Positions 34,762 to 42,628 are shown, counted from the stretch's first letter. The stretch: 47,842 bases of DNA from Nitrospinota bacterium (GCA_016235255.1 JACRLM010000054.1:1-47842), one strand, 5' to 3'. The notes: generated from the sequence alone by a model not told the origin. Made by a program: numbers and translations.

Positions 34762-35907
34762 ATGCGAACGCTAGACCGCTATATTTTCAAGGAACTGGCC
34801 AAGATTTTCTTCCTGGCGGCCCTTGTCCTGTTGTGCGTACTCCTTCTGGAAAAGGTGAACTTCCTTTCCGGCCTCCTTTTGACCAAAGGCGCGTCATTCG
34901 GGGCGATCGGGATGATATTGCTGTATCTGAGCCCGTCGTTTATGGTTCTGGCCGCGCCGCTGGCGTGTCTTATGGCGGCGCTGATGGTCTTTTCCAGGCT
35001 TTCGGCGGAGAACGAGATAACGGCCATGAAATCCTCCGGAATGTCCATGGCAAGGATACTTGCCCCGGCGGCGGCCCTGTCCGCGGTCGTTTTCGCCGCA
35101 ACGCTGTATCTGTCTGTGAACGTTGTGCACGAGGGGAACATAAGGTTCGCCCAGGTGGTGCGCGATGTGCTGGGGGCCAATGTAAACCTCCAGTTGAAGG
35201 AACGCAAGTTCAACGAAAGCTTCAACGGCCTGCTGATCCATATAACCGAGAAAAAAGACGGGTATCTTTATGGCGTGTTCATTTCCGACCAAAGGAGGCG
35301 TGATAAACCCCGGATAATTGAGGCGAGGAAAGGCCGCCTTGCCGGATCGGACGAAGCACAGCAAGCGGTGATGGAGCTTTCCGACGGCGTCATCCATTCT
35401 TTGGACATAAGCGGAGCGTACCAGACGATTTCATTCGGCCAGTACACCCTCCGGCTGGACCTTTCCGGGGAGTACGCAAAGCCGATGGAGAAAGAAATCC
35501 CCCAGCTTTCCATCGCCGAACTTGGCGAAAGGATCGACAGGCTGAAAAGTGAAGGACGCGGAGCCTATGCGGAACTTGTGGCGCTGCACAAGGCCTTTTC
35601 AGCTCCCGTCGGATGCCTGATCCTCGGTGTGCTGGGAGCGCCCCTGGGCATAATGACCCACCGCCGCGGCTCGGCCGGGGGGTTTGGCATGGGGGTGGTG
35701 ATGATACTGGTGAACTATCTTTTGTGGATGATAGGGCAAGGGCTCGGCTCGGAAGGGAAACTGCCGCCGGTGATAGCGATCTGGGCTCCAAACATAATAA
35801 TGGGGGGGGCCTGCGTCTTTCTGGCCATGCGCGTTTCAAAGGATGGCGAGCCGACCATGGCCGAACGATGGATATCCGAGGCGATCCATAAATTATCAAG
35901 GAAGTGA
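34762..35907 (+). CDS. LptF/LptG family LPS export permease (YjgP/YjgQ)
   Basis: A 381-residue inner-membrane permease. The N-terminal MRTLDRYIFKELAKIF matches the family start, so 34762 was chosen over the in-frame ATG at 34744. Three N-terminal spans (about 11-33, 50-75 and 95-115), a periplasmic beta-jellyroll region (about 130-260) and three C-terminal spans follow, the last around PPVIAIWAPNIIMGGACVFLAM. A conserved ENEITAMKSSGMSMARIL coupling helix is present. LptF and LptG together form the LptB2FG transporter; only one of the pair is here, so its partner and lptB must lie elsewhere. No Shine-Dalgarno is evident. The PAP2 gene follows after 1 base. Confidence 0.9.
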   Translation: MRTLDRYIFKELAKIFFLAALVLLCVLLLEKVNFLSGLLLTKGASFGAIGMILLYLSPSFMVLAAPLACLMAALMVFSRLSAENEITAMKSSGMSMARILAPAAALSAVVFAATLYLSVNVVHEGNIRFAQVVRDVLGANVNLQLKERKFNESFNGLLIHITEKKDGYLYGVFISDQRRRDKPRIIEARKGRLAGSDEAQQAVMELSDGVIHSLDISGAYQTISFGQYTLRLDLSGEYAKPMEKEIPQLSIAELGERIDRLKSEGRGAYAELVALHKAFSAPVGCLILGVLGAPLGIMTHRRGSAGGFGMGVVMILVNYLLWMIGQGLGSEGKLPPVIAIWAPNIIMGGACVFLAMRVSKDGEPTMAERWISEAIHKLSRK

Positions 35908-35908
35908 A

Positions 35909-36505
35909 ATGCCCGATTATGTTGTGTGGCTGGATGAAAAACTGTTTTTGTGGATCAACAACGGCTGGTCCACCCCGGCGCTTGATTATTTCTTCACGGC
36001 CGCGACAATAGCCGGCAACGCCGCTGGATGGTTTTGCCTGGGGCTTTTGTGGACACTTCTTTTCGGCGCTAAAAACCTTAAAAGAGGCGCGGCTGTTTTT
36101 ACGATAGCGATGGTGGTGGCCGGGCTTCTGATGCATGGGACGAAAGAATTGGCCGGCAGAGACAGGCCTCTGGAACATTTCAAGAAAAAGATCGAGGCGG
36201 GAGAAGTGACCGTCAAAGTCCCATACGAGCGCTTGACGGCCAACTCATTCCCATCAGGCCACGCCCAGGCGGCGTTCACAGCGGCCACATTTCTGGCGCT
36301 GTACTACAGGCGTTATGGCGCCCTTCTCCTTGGAATGGCGATTATAGTTGGAATATCAAGGATTTACGTGGCCGCCCATTTCCCGGCGGACGTGGCGGCG
36401 GGTGCTTTGATAGGGGCGTTTTTTGGATGGCTTGCCTGGAAATTGGATCCGAAAGCGCCTGTATCCAACGTTTTAAAGGAGCCAGCGTCCGAAACAAATG
36501 TGTAA
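35909..36505 (+). CDS. PAP2 family membrane phosphatase
   Basis: A 198-residue integral membrane phosphatase. The three catalytic motifs are intact: KELAGRDRPLEHF (K-x6-RP), SFPSGHAQAAF (PSGH) and SRIYVAAHFPADV (SR-x5-H-x3-D). About six membrane segments are predicted. AAGGAAGTG directly before the ATG fixes the start. Members remove phosphate from undecaprenyl pyrophosphate, phosphatidic acid or lipid A precursors. Being 1 base downstream of the LPS permease gene suggests an envelope lipid substrate, an inference. Confidence 0.92.
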   Translation: MPDYVVWLDEKLFLWINNGWSTPALDYFFTAATIAGNAAGWFCLGLLWTLLFGAKNLKRGAAVFTIAMVVAGLLMHGTKELAGRDRPLEHFKKKIEAGEVTVKVPYERLTANSFPSGHAQAAFTAATFLALYYRRYGALLLGMAIIVGISRIYVAAHFPADVAAGALIGAFFGWLAWKLDPKAPVSNVLKEPASETNV

Positions 36506-36533
36506 AGCCCCGGCGGGGTGTGGCCGATACATA

Positions 36534-36542
36534 TGCTATAAT
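36534..36542 (+). promoter_or_regulatory. Extended -10 promoter element
   Basis: TGCTATAAT is a perfect extended -10 box (TGnTATAAT), 25 bases before the start of the gene at 36567. No good -35 box accompanies it, which is usual for this promoter type. Confidence 0.5.
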
Positions 36543-36566
36543 GCAAGATGAAAAAAGGGACATGAA

Positions 36567-37034
36567 ATGAAGATAGACGGCCTTGACCCGCTGAAAAACC
36601 TCACAAAAACCGGCTCCGCCAAACCCTCAGAGCCTGTTTCGGGCCAGTCGTTCATGGACGTGCTGTCGGGCCTTACTTCAAAAGAGACCGGCCAGACAAG
36701 CGCACCGTCATCTATGGGCGCGCCAATCCCCTTGAGCGGCGTTCCATTCATCGCCCCGGTTTCCAGCGATCTTTCCGCGATAGACGCTTCATCTTTGATG
36801 AACAGCCTGGACAGCGTCCTGTCGGATCTTTCGATGTTCAAAAACGCCCTTGGCAACAACCAGATTCCCCTTGAGCGCCTAAAACCGCTTATGGACGAAT
36901 TGCTGGCCAGAAAAGACGAACTGGTCGGTTTCATCGGCAAGATAGACGACAAGGAGCTTAAGAGCATTGTTTCGGACGCTCTCAATCTTGTGATGGACCA
37001 GGCGAACCAGTACCAGGCCAGCTACGCCGCGTAA
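36567..37034 (+). CDS. Small hypothetical protein of unknown function
   Basis: A 155-residue soluble protein. The first 65 residues are Ser/Thr/Gly/Pro-rich and look disordered (NLTKTGSAKPSEPVSGQSFM). The rest is helical: AIDASSLMNSLDSVLSDLSMFKNALG, the PLERLKPLMDELLARKDELVGFI pair, and a C-terminal NLVMDQANQYQASYAA. A disordered start with an FxDVLSGL patch (about 31-38) followed by helices recalls flagellar export substrates, but no family is recognised. AAAAAGGGACATGAA before the ATG gives a usable ribosome binding site. It probably has its own promoter. Confidence 0.65.
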   Translation: MKIDGLDPLKNLTKTGSAKPSEPVSGQSFMDVLSGLTSKETGQTSAPSSMGAPIPLSGVPFIAPVSSDLSAIDASSLMNSLDSVLSDLSMFKNALGNNQIPLERLKPLMDELLARKDELVGFIGKIDDKELKSIVSDALNLVMDQANQYQASYAA

Positions 37035-37163
37035 CGGCTTCCCGGTTATAAACATCAATAAAACGCGAATCCGGTTTTTGACCGATGCTTATTTGCGCCC
37101 ATTCATCCCTGTCCAGATATTCCAGGTGTCACCTCTCCGGGCGCTCACGGCGCAAGAATGCAA

Positions 37164-37193
37164 TTGAAAATACAAAAGATGTGTGTCTAAAAT
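37164..37193 (+). promoter_or_regulatory. Sigma-70 promoter upstream of the MJ1255-like gene
   Basis: TTGAAA (37164-37169), an 18-base spacer and TAAAAT (37188-37193). Transcription would start near 37200, inside or beside the palindrome there, leaving a leader of about 97 bases. Confidence 0.5.
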
Positions 37194-37199
37194 TAAGCC

Positions 37200-37216
37200 C
37201 TTTTCCAATGGAAAAG
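37200..37216. repeat. 17-bp perfect palindrome at the predicted transcription start
   Basis: CTTTTCCA-A-TGGAAAAG is perfectly symmetrical. Flanking CAATTGAA (37161-37168) and TTCAATTG (37218-37225) form an outer 8-bp inverted repeat around it. The position, at or just after the predicted start of transcription, suits an operator. Confidence 0.45.
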
Positions 37217-37296
37217 CTTCAATTGTGAAAGTATGCGCGCCAATTCCCGGCAATACGGAATCTGGCGGAAGCTCGATATCTTGATTAACGGATCTA

Positions 37297-38406
37297 ATGT
37301 CAAAATTTAAGTGCCTTTTCGTGGTCAACGGCCTTGGAATGGGCAATTCGACCCGCTGCCACGCGATAATGCAAAAGCTGTACGGCCACGCCGATGTCCA
37401 CGTGATAACCTCGGGCAACGGCCTTTTGTACATGCGGGAAGTGAAAGAAATCGCCAGCCTTTCCCGGATGGACGGCTTTTTCTACGCCAACGCAAAAGGA
37501 AAAGTCAGCGTTGGCAAAACACTCCTGTCCGCGGGGGAATTGATGCGGCTCGCCTGGAGAAAGTCAAACCAGCTAAAAGCGGTGATAGACAAAATAAAGC
37601 CCGATCTGGCCGTGTGCGATTCGGAGTATGCGATCCTGCCGTTGAAAAGGGCCGGCATCCCGGTCATCGCATTCAACAATTCGGACGTGGTGACTTCACT
37701 GTACCTGGGTGGAAAGAATCTGCCGGGGGACATCCGGGCCCAGTTCTGGGCTGTGGAGATGATGGACTATCTGTTCCATAAATCATTTTTCGACCTTGTG
37801 ATCAGCCCCTCGGCCGTCAATTTGCCGGTGAATAATGAAAGGTTCCGCAGGGTGGGGCTGGTTGTTCGAAACGAGGTGGAGCATGAGGCGAAGAAGAGCA
37901 AAGAGGGGGGTTTTGCGCCGCCGAACACTATGAAAAAAGTATGCGTCATGCTGTCCGGATCGGTGTTCGCCTCGAAATTGGAGGGGGCGCTTAACAGATT
38001 GCCGTATGAAGTTGACGTGGTGGGAAGGGAAGGCGCGTCCGAGGGCGCCGTCAAATATCATGGAAAGCTGCTCAACAGCGTCCCGATGCTCGCCAGCGCG
38101 GACATCCTTGTGATCAACGGCGGATTTTCCGCCGTCAGCGAAGCGCTGGCCCTGAACAAGCCGACAATTATCATCCCGGTCCCCGGCCACGCGGAGCAAT
38201 ATATCAATGGGACGATCATAGAGAAACTGGGCAGGGGATTCATCGCCAGGGAAACGGATGTCGTCGAACTTTTGGCGCGGCTTCACAATTCAAATTCCTG
38301 GGGCGCCATAAAGCCGTGGGGTCCCCATATCGGGATAGATGGCGCGGCGCAAGCGGCGTCGGAAATTTTGAAATTCCATGACCAGCGCAAGCTTCTGGGC
38401 CGCTGA
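37297..38406 (+). CDS. MJ1255-like glycosyltransferase (GT28/MurG-type fold)
   Basis: A 369-residue GT-B protein resembling the MJ1255/VC2487 family and, more distantly, MurG. The N-terminal part reads CLFVVNGLGMGNSTRCHAIM with the GMGNSTR glycine loop. The C-terminal donor site has SADILVINGGFSAVSEALAL and KPTIIIPVPGHAEQYINGTI, where Gly-Gly and the E...Q pair bind the nucleotide sugar. The substrate is not known. It stands alone, 262 bases after the preceding gene, with its own promoter and palindromes. A likely role is modifying an envelope or lipid glycan. Confidence 0.8.
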   Translation: MSKFKCLFVVNGLGMGNSTRCHAIMQKLYGHADVHVITSGNGLLYMREVKEIASLSRMDGFFYANAKGKVSVGKTLLSAGELMRLAWRKSNQLKAVIDKIKPDLAVCDSEYAILPLKRAGIPVIAFNNSDVVTSLYLGGKNLPGDIRAQFWAVEMMDYLFHKSFFDLVISPSAVNLPVNNERFRRVGLVVRNEVEHEAKKSKEGGFAPPNTMKKVCVMLSGSVFASKLEGALNRLPYEVDVVGREGASEGAVKYHGKLLNSVPMLASADILVINGGFSAVSEALALNKPTIIIPVPGHAEQYINGTIIEKLGRGFIARETDVVELLARLHNSNSWGAIKPWGPHIGIDGAAQAASEILKFHDQRKLLGR

Positions 38407-38530
38407 TTAAAGCCTGCCGCGCAACCCGCCGATTCCATATCTCCGGCGCTTTGATTCCTTGTTAATGCCGTTTTGGGATCGCTCAAAATGCTTGCATGCG
38501 GCGAAAATAGAGAATAAAATTCAATTTTTG

Positions 38531-38550
38531 CCGGAGCGGGGAACCTCCGG
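38531..38550 (+). terminator. Hairpin with short T run in the leader of the STAS gene
   Basis: CCGGAG-8-CTCCGG followed by TTTT, ending 27 bases before the start of the STAS gene. It is either a weak terminator of the glycosyltransferase transcript or an attenuator. The four T residues make it a modest terminator. Confidence 0.4.
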
Positions 38551-38576
38551 TTTTCACCAACATACCCGAGGCCCTG

Positions 38577-38924
38577 ATGGTTATAAGCAAGTTTGTCACC
38601 GACGATGGTATCGTGATTTTCAGGTTGAGCGGAAAGCTCATTTCATCGACCTTGGACAAGCTCAAGACCACGCTTGATGGCGCCCTGACAGAGGATGGGT
38701 GCAAGATCGTGATCAATTTAAGGCAGGTCAATATCATGGACTCGGTCGCCGTCGGCCTTTTGATCAGCCGGTTTAAGACAGCCGGAAAGAAAAAGGGGTT
38801 TCTCAAGTTCTGCGAGTTGCAGCCATCCATCAAAAAATTAATGAGCCTCGCCGACCTGGACAAGTGGCTGGAGATATACGAAATGGAAGAAGAGGCTGTG
38901 GCCTCTATGCGCGTTACGGCCTGA
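38577..38924 (+). CDS. STAS domain anti-sigma factor antagonist
   Basis: A 115-residue SpoIIAA/RsbV-like protein. It shows the STAS strand-helix pattern: VIFRLSGKLISSTLDKLKTT, CKIVINLRQVNIMDSVAVGLL and KKKGFLKFCELQPSIKKLM. The Ser in the MDS loop (about residue 62) is the site phosphorylated by an anti-sigma kinase in this family. Such proteins switch partners with an RsbW-type kinase to free a sigma factor or a signalling phosphatase. No partner kinase or phosphatase is adjacent. Confidence 0.88.
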   Translation: MVISKFVTDDGIVIFRLSGKLISSTLDKLKTTLDGALTEDGCKIVINLRQVNIMDSVAVGLLISRFKTAGKKKGFLKFCELQPSIKKLMSLADLDKWLEIYEMEEEAVASMRVTA

Positions 38925-39029
38925 ATCAATCTCCAATCCACCCGATCCAGTGTCTTAAATCAAGACGCCATTGTGATCGGTTACACTACATCAATAACGC
39001 CCGCCATTAACTTAGCCAACAAATAAACA

Positions 39030-39053
39030 ATTGTTATTCAAATAGATAACAAT
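39030..39053. promoter_or_regulatory. 24-bp dyad abutting the -24 box: likely regulator site
   Basis: ATTGTTAT-8-ATAACAAT is a perfect 8-bp inverted repeat that ends one base before the sigma-54 -24 element at 39055. A regulator bound here would touch the RNA polymerase site. Normal sigma-54 enhancers lie 80-150 bases upstream, so this may be a repressor site or an architectural site. It does not match the NtrC consensus. Confidence 0.5.
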
Positions 39054-39054
39054 A

Positions 39055-39070
39055 TGGCACGGCTGTTGCA
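39055..39070 (+). promoter_or_regulatory. Consensus sigma-54 promoter of the small peptide gene
   Basis: TGGCACGGCTGTTGCA matches the RpoN consensus TGGCAC-N5-TTGCA at every defined base, with GG and GC exactly 10 bases apart. Transcription would start near 39082, giving a 26-base leader before the ATG at 39108. Confidence 0.8.
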
Positions 39071-39107
39071 ATATTCTTTGCCATGCAACAGTTTGAGGGA
39101 AAATAAA

Positions 39108-39215
39108 ATGTCGAAGAATGGTTTGGAAATGGCGGTGAAGGTGTTCGGGATAGCCTCTGTGATCACGATCAACCTGGCGATCGCTTACATAGTAAAAATG
39201 GCCTTTATCGGCTAA
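39108..39215 (+). CDS. 35-residue single-span membrane peptide, sigma-54 dependent
   Basis: ATG at 39108 with GAGGGA ten bases upstream, TAA at 39213-39215. The peptide starts MSKNGLEMAVKV, has one hydrophobic helix FGIASVITINLAIAYIV (about 13-29) and ends KMAFIG. Lys residues flank the helix on both sides. A consensus sigma-54 promoter lies 38 bases upstream and a strong terminator 58 bases downstream, so this is a monocistronic transcript of about 240 bases. It faces glnB. I recognise no family. A link to nitrogen control, such as action on an ammonium transporter or on a membrane partner of PII, is an inference from location and promoter type. Confidence 0.65.
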   Translation: MSKNGLEMAVKVFGIASVITINLAIAYIVKMAFIG

Positions 39216-39272
39216 TCGTTGAGTCTGGCCGGGATTAGATATTCGTCCGGGCAGTTACAGAGCCTTTCAAAG

Positions 39273-39324
39273 ACCGTCCGTCTTGTTCCCCTCTCAATTC
39301 CCCTCAAGGCGGACGGTTTCTTTT
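39273..39324 (+). terminator. Strong intrinsic terminator after the small peptide gene
   Basis: ACCGTCCG and CGGACGGT form a perfect 8-bp stem that extends to 13 pairs through TCTTG/CAAGG with one G-U wobble. The loop is 19 bases. TTTCTTTTT follows directly on the plus strand. It ends the transcript of the 35-residue peptide gene. The glnB gene ends at 39333 on the other strand. Confidence 0.8.
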
Positions 39325-39332
39325 TATAAAAG

Positions 39333-39686
<354 letters not shown>

Positions 39687-39702
39687 TCAACTGGTTGGTC
39701 CT

Positions 39703-39726
39703 GGCCCGGGTCTTAAGCTCCGGGCC
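39703..39726. repeat. 7-bp inverted repeat between glnB and the DUF3299 gene
   Basis: GGCCCGG-10-CCGGGCC, with CTTAAG in the middle of the loop. It lies in the glnB leader, between the DUF3299 stop and the glnB start. No T run follows on either strand, so it is either a weak terminator of the ABC operon or a leader hairpin. Confidence 0.4.
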
Positions 39727-39821
39727 GATTTAATATTGTCTTGCGATTTCCAATTATACCGGAATTAACAGTTCAAGCCATGCGGTCAAAGTCCTTTTTC
39801 CGTTAAAAAGCAAGGCATGGG

Positions 39822-40361
39822 TCAGCCAAGGGTGGCTCCACGCAGACGGTAAATGATACCGTCGGTCATTTCCCTGTCGAAAACCAGCGTTCCCTTTACT
39901 GTCACCGGATCCTGGGTGTATGCCATCGCTTCCACCGGCTCCACGAACACCATGGCGTCCGGGCCGGATGGGGGGCAGAAAAAGCATGAAGGGGCGTATT
40001 TAGAGACTATCAGGCGCTTAATGCGGGTTCCGGGCTCCATGGGTGTGATAAAGCCGGTCACTTTCACCAGGGCGCCGTTGAGGGCCAGCACACTTTTGTC
40101 CGCCTCAACGCTGAATATCCGGTTCTGCTCGGTGACGTAGTTTATTTTGACTTTGGCCAGCGTTTCCCATGGGACGGAGCCCGCCGCAAGGTTACCAAGG
40201 TGCCGCCCGGGCATGAGCGCCGCATGCTCTTTTACTGTGACCCAGGGGACGATGAAGAATAGAACAGCCAGCAAGATCAGGCTTGCGATGTCCCGTTTTA
40301 GCGGTTTTCCGGCTCCTTCTTTCATAAAAAGACGCCGGAGTATCGTTAGCAATCTGTCCAC
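39822..40361 (-). CDS. DUF3299 domain protein linked to an ABC transporter
   Basis: A 179-residue protein with an N-terminal membrane anchor (SLILLAVLFFIVPWVTV, about 27-43) and a periplasmic domain. GALVKVTGFITPMEPGTRIKR followed by SCFFCPPSGPDAMVFVEP matches DUF3299, in which a C-x2-C or CxxC-like pair may bind metal. It starts 3 bases after the permease stop and ends the ABC operon. In Pseudomonas aeruginosa a DUF3299 protein is encoded with a similar MacB-like ABC transporter under Zur control, so a metal-related role is plausible. Confidence 0.72.
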   Translation of the reverse strand: MDRLLTILRRLFMKEGAGKPLKRDIASLILLAVLFFIVPWVTVKEHAALMPGRHLGNLAAGSVPWETLAKVKINYVTEQNRIFSVEADKSVLALNGALVKVTGFITPMEPGTRIKRLIVSKYAPSCFFCPPSGPDAMVFVEPVEAMAYTQDPVTVKGTLVFDREMTDGIIYRLRGATLG

Positions 40362-40364
40362 AGT

Positions 40365-41540
40365 TCACTCCGTTTCGGAAAGGGTTTCCGCCACGTCGGT
40401 GGAATAGGCATGGAACGCCGGAATCAGCGAAGCCAAAAGGCCCGTGGCGCCCGTTATCGCCGCAAGATAAAGATCATTCATGGTTAAAACCGGCAGGTCT
40501 AACGCCAACTGGCGGGTTCTATCAAGCCAAATCCCGGCCGCCGCCGCCGCCGTATGGCCAAGGAAAAGGCCAGCCACAATTCCCAGGGCGGTGATGATAA
40601 GACCTTCCAGAATGATGTGGGCAAACAGCTTTGCCCGGGAGGCGCCAAGAAGGCGCATTATGGCCAGATCGCGCCGGCGCTCCTTCATGGCGCTGTACAG
40701 GGCCAGGAACACTCCAAGCCCGGCGGTCACGATCAACGTATAGAAAAAGCCTTTCATCACCTCCATTCCGGACCCGAGGACGGCCATGATCCTTGCAGTC
40801 TCGAACGCGGGAGATGCGGCCTGTAATTGACCGATTGCGTTTATTTTGCGTGGAAAGGAAAGAGCCGCCATAGGCGTGGAGTATGTGACCAGCAAGGCGG
40901 TAATCTCACTTTCGCCGGCCGCATGGCTTTTGTGGACCTCCCACACGCTTTCAAGAGAAGTGAGAATAAGCCTGTCCAGCACCGATCCGGTGGGCTCAAG
41001 AATCCCCACAACTGTATATGACATTTCCGCGTGGGTTTCCATGGCCGCTGTAACGCCATGGGCTCCAGCAAAGCTGCCGCCGGTCTTAAGCCCTGTTTCC
41101 CGCGCAACCCTGGCTCCGATCACAGCTTCCATCGGCGCGGCCCAGAGTTTGCCCGAGGCCAGGCGCGCTCCGTATTTATTTGGATACTCTGCCGTAGTCC
41201 CCACAATCCGGAAACTTTCAAAACTGTCTCCCAGGGAAACAGGTATGGCTGAGGCGACTTCGGGGCTTTTGGCCACACTCTCGGAAAGGGAGAGGGGGAT
41301 ATTGCCGGTGGGCATGTCCATCTGGTAAACGGCCGACAGCACAAGCTGGGCCGGGCTTCCTTTTGCGCCAACAACAAGGTCAATCCCGCCGGAGTCTTTT
41401 ACAAGCCTCCCCTCCGCCTGGCCCAGCAGGGCCATCGCCGCGGTAATCCCCGCCACTCCCGCCGCCATCAGGAACGAATAAAGCAGGGAGGAGAATGCCT
41501 TGCGCCGGATGTATATCAGGCTTATCCGAAACAGGTTCAT
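40365..41540 (-). CDS. MacB/FtsX-like ABC transporter permease
   Basis: A 391-residue permease with the four-span FtsX architecture: one N-terminal span (SSLLYSFLMAAGVAGITAAM), a periplasmic domain of about 215 residues, and three C-terminal spans. The IDLVVGAKGSPAQLVLSAVY motif just after the first span is characteristic of the subgroup found with DUF3299 proteins. MKERRRDLAIMRLLGASRAKLFAHIILEG is the conserved cytoplasmic coupling segment, quoted here as ERRRDLAIMRLLGASR. It overlaps the ATPase gene by 4 bases. Such transporters work by mechanotransmission on periplasmic or outer-membrane substrates rather than by import. Confidence 0.88.
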   Translation of the reverse strand: MNLFRISLIYIRRKAFSSLLYSFLMAAGVAGITAAMALLGQAEGRLVKDSGGIDLVVGAKGSPAQLVLSAVYQMDMPTGNIPLSLSESVAKSPEVASAIPVSLGDSFESFRIVGTTAEYPNKYGARLASGKLWAAPMEAVIGARVARETGLKTGGSFAGAHGVTAAMETHAEMSYTVVGILEPTGSVLDRLILTSLESVWEVHKSHAAGESEITALLVTYSTPMAALSFPRKINAIGQLQAASPAFETARIMAVLGSGMEVMKGFFYTLIVTAGLGVFLALYSAMKERRRDLAIMRLLGASRAKLFAHIILEGLIITALGIVAGLFLGHTAAAAAGIWLDRTRQLALDLPVLTMNDLYLAAITGATGLLASLIPAFHAYSTDVAETLSETE

Positions 41541-42172
41541 CCGGCTCCAAGCTCCAGCTTGTTGTGAAAAGCGGGCTTCACCCTCATGTCGTGAGTGGCC
41601 ACAATGAGCGTGGCCCCGTTCCGGCGGGCCGTTTCCAAAAGCAACTCCAAGGCAGCGCCGCAGTTGCGCTCGTCCAGGCTGGAAGTCGGCTCGTCGGCAA
41701 GGATGATTTTGGGCCTGTTGACCACCGCCCGCGCCACCGCCGCACGCTGCGCCTGGCCGGCGCTTAATTGCGACGGGAGGGCGTTGGCCTTATCCTGTAT
41801 CCCCATGCTTTGAAGAATGTCCATGGCGCGCGCGCGATCTCGCTTCAATCCGGCCATATACTGCGCCAACAGGAGGTTTTCCAACACGGTCATGGCGCCA
41901 ACAAGGCATCGCCCCTGGAATACGATGCCTATATTTTTGCCACGAAACAGGTCCATCCGCGCGGCGGGCATTTTTGTTATGTCCTCCCCGGCGACGGTCA
42001 AAACGCCGGACTCCGGTTTTAGAAGCCCGGCGATAACATGCAGCAACGTGGTTTTACCGCATCCGGAAGGGCCGAGCACAGCCCAGTGTTCACCTGGCTT
42101 GACGTTCCATTCCGGCAAGTTCAGGACAGGCGAGCCGCCTCGGGTGACGTTAAGATTGTTTATCGCTATCAT
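41537..42172 (-). CDS. ABC transporter ATPase, MacB/LolD-like
   Basis: A 211-residue ATPase with Walker A GPSGCGKTTLL, Q-loop GIVFQGRCLVGAM, signature LSAGQAQRAAVARAV and Walker B IILADEPTSSLD, then H-loop VATHDMR. The signature reads LSAGQ rather than LSGGQ, a common variant. It is the first gene of an ATPase-permease-DUF3299 operon read leftward. A TGTTATATGACA sequence (42176-42187) just upstream of the start resembles half of a Zur box, but only weakly. The substrate is unknown. Confidence 0.9.
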   Translation of the reverse strand: MIAINNLNVTRGGSPVLNLPEWNVKPGEHWAVLGPSGCGKTTLLHVIAGLLKPESGVLTVAGEDITKMPAARMDLFRGKNIGIVFQGRCLVGAMTVLENLLLAQYMAGLKRDRARAMDILQSMGIQDKANALPSQLSAGQAQRAAVARAVVNRPKIILADEPTSSLDERNCGAALELLLETARRNGATLIVATHDMRVKPAFHNKLELGAG

Positions 42173-42269
42173 TGCTGTTATATGACAGAGCGCCGAATAT
42201 ATTTAATAATTTCAAGACGGCGAAACCACTTGTTGGCGAATGGGAAAAATGCCTTTTCTCTGGCTCGGC

Positions 42270-42536
42270 TTATTTCCACGGGTATTTGTCAAAATAATGC
42301 CTAAGCTGCTTTTTTAGAAACCGTTTCCCGGAACCGCTTTTTAAGAATAATTCCCTCGATTTTGCGTCTTTCTCCATTATATAAGCTTCGTAATATACAA
42401 GATTGAGCGGCCTTCGGTCCTTTGTGGAAGCAACTTTTCCTTGTTCATGGTATTTGATTCGTTCATTAAGGTCACCACTAACGCCCGTGTAAATCCCACC
42501 ATCCTTACCACTATGCAGCACATAAACGTAAAACAT
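42270..42536 (-). CDS. Small GIY-YIG nuclease family protein (UPF0213/YhbQ-like)
   Basis: An 88-residue single-domain protein. The start FYVYVLHSGKDGGIYTGVSGDLNERIKYHEQGK holds the GIY-YIG core (VYV ... YTG, then the conserved Arg of DLNERIKYHEQG). RRPLNLVYYEAYIMEKDAKSRE includes the catalytic Glu. Stand-alone proteins of this type are common; their function is unclear. Its length and pattern are normal. It stands alone between the ABC operon and the tRNA gene. The Shine-Dalgarno is weak. Confidence 0.85.
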   Translation of the reverse strand: MFYVYVLHSGKDGGIYTGVSGDLNERIKYHEQGKVASTKDRRPLNLVYYEAYIMEKDAKSRELFLKSGSGKRFLKKQLRHYFDKYPWK

Positions 42537-42584
42537 GTCGTGGCGCCGGATTAAGATGTTATATCGGCAAGCTTACCAGCATGA

Positions 42585-42628
42585 CGTGGCCCCGTAAAGT
42601 CAGCCTGCGGCCGACCACGGGGCTCACG
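42585..42628. repeat. Imperfect inverted repeat next to tRNA-Arg
   Basis: CGTGGCCCCGT (42585-42595) pairs with ACGGGGCTCACG (42617-42628), allowing one extra T. The loop is 21 bases and GC-rich. It touches the start of the larger inverted repeat at 42625-42718. Confidence 0.5.

Noticed and set aside
42176..42187. Zur box before the ABC operon
   Set aside because: TGTTATATGACA matches only part of the consensus and lacks the second half-site, so it is noted as weak support only.
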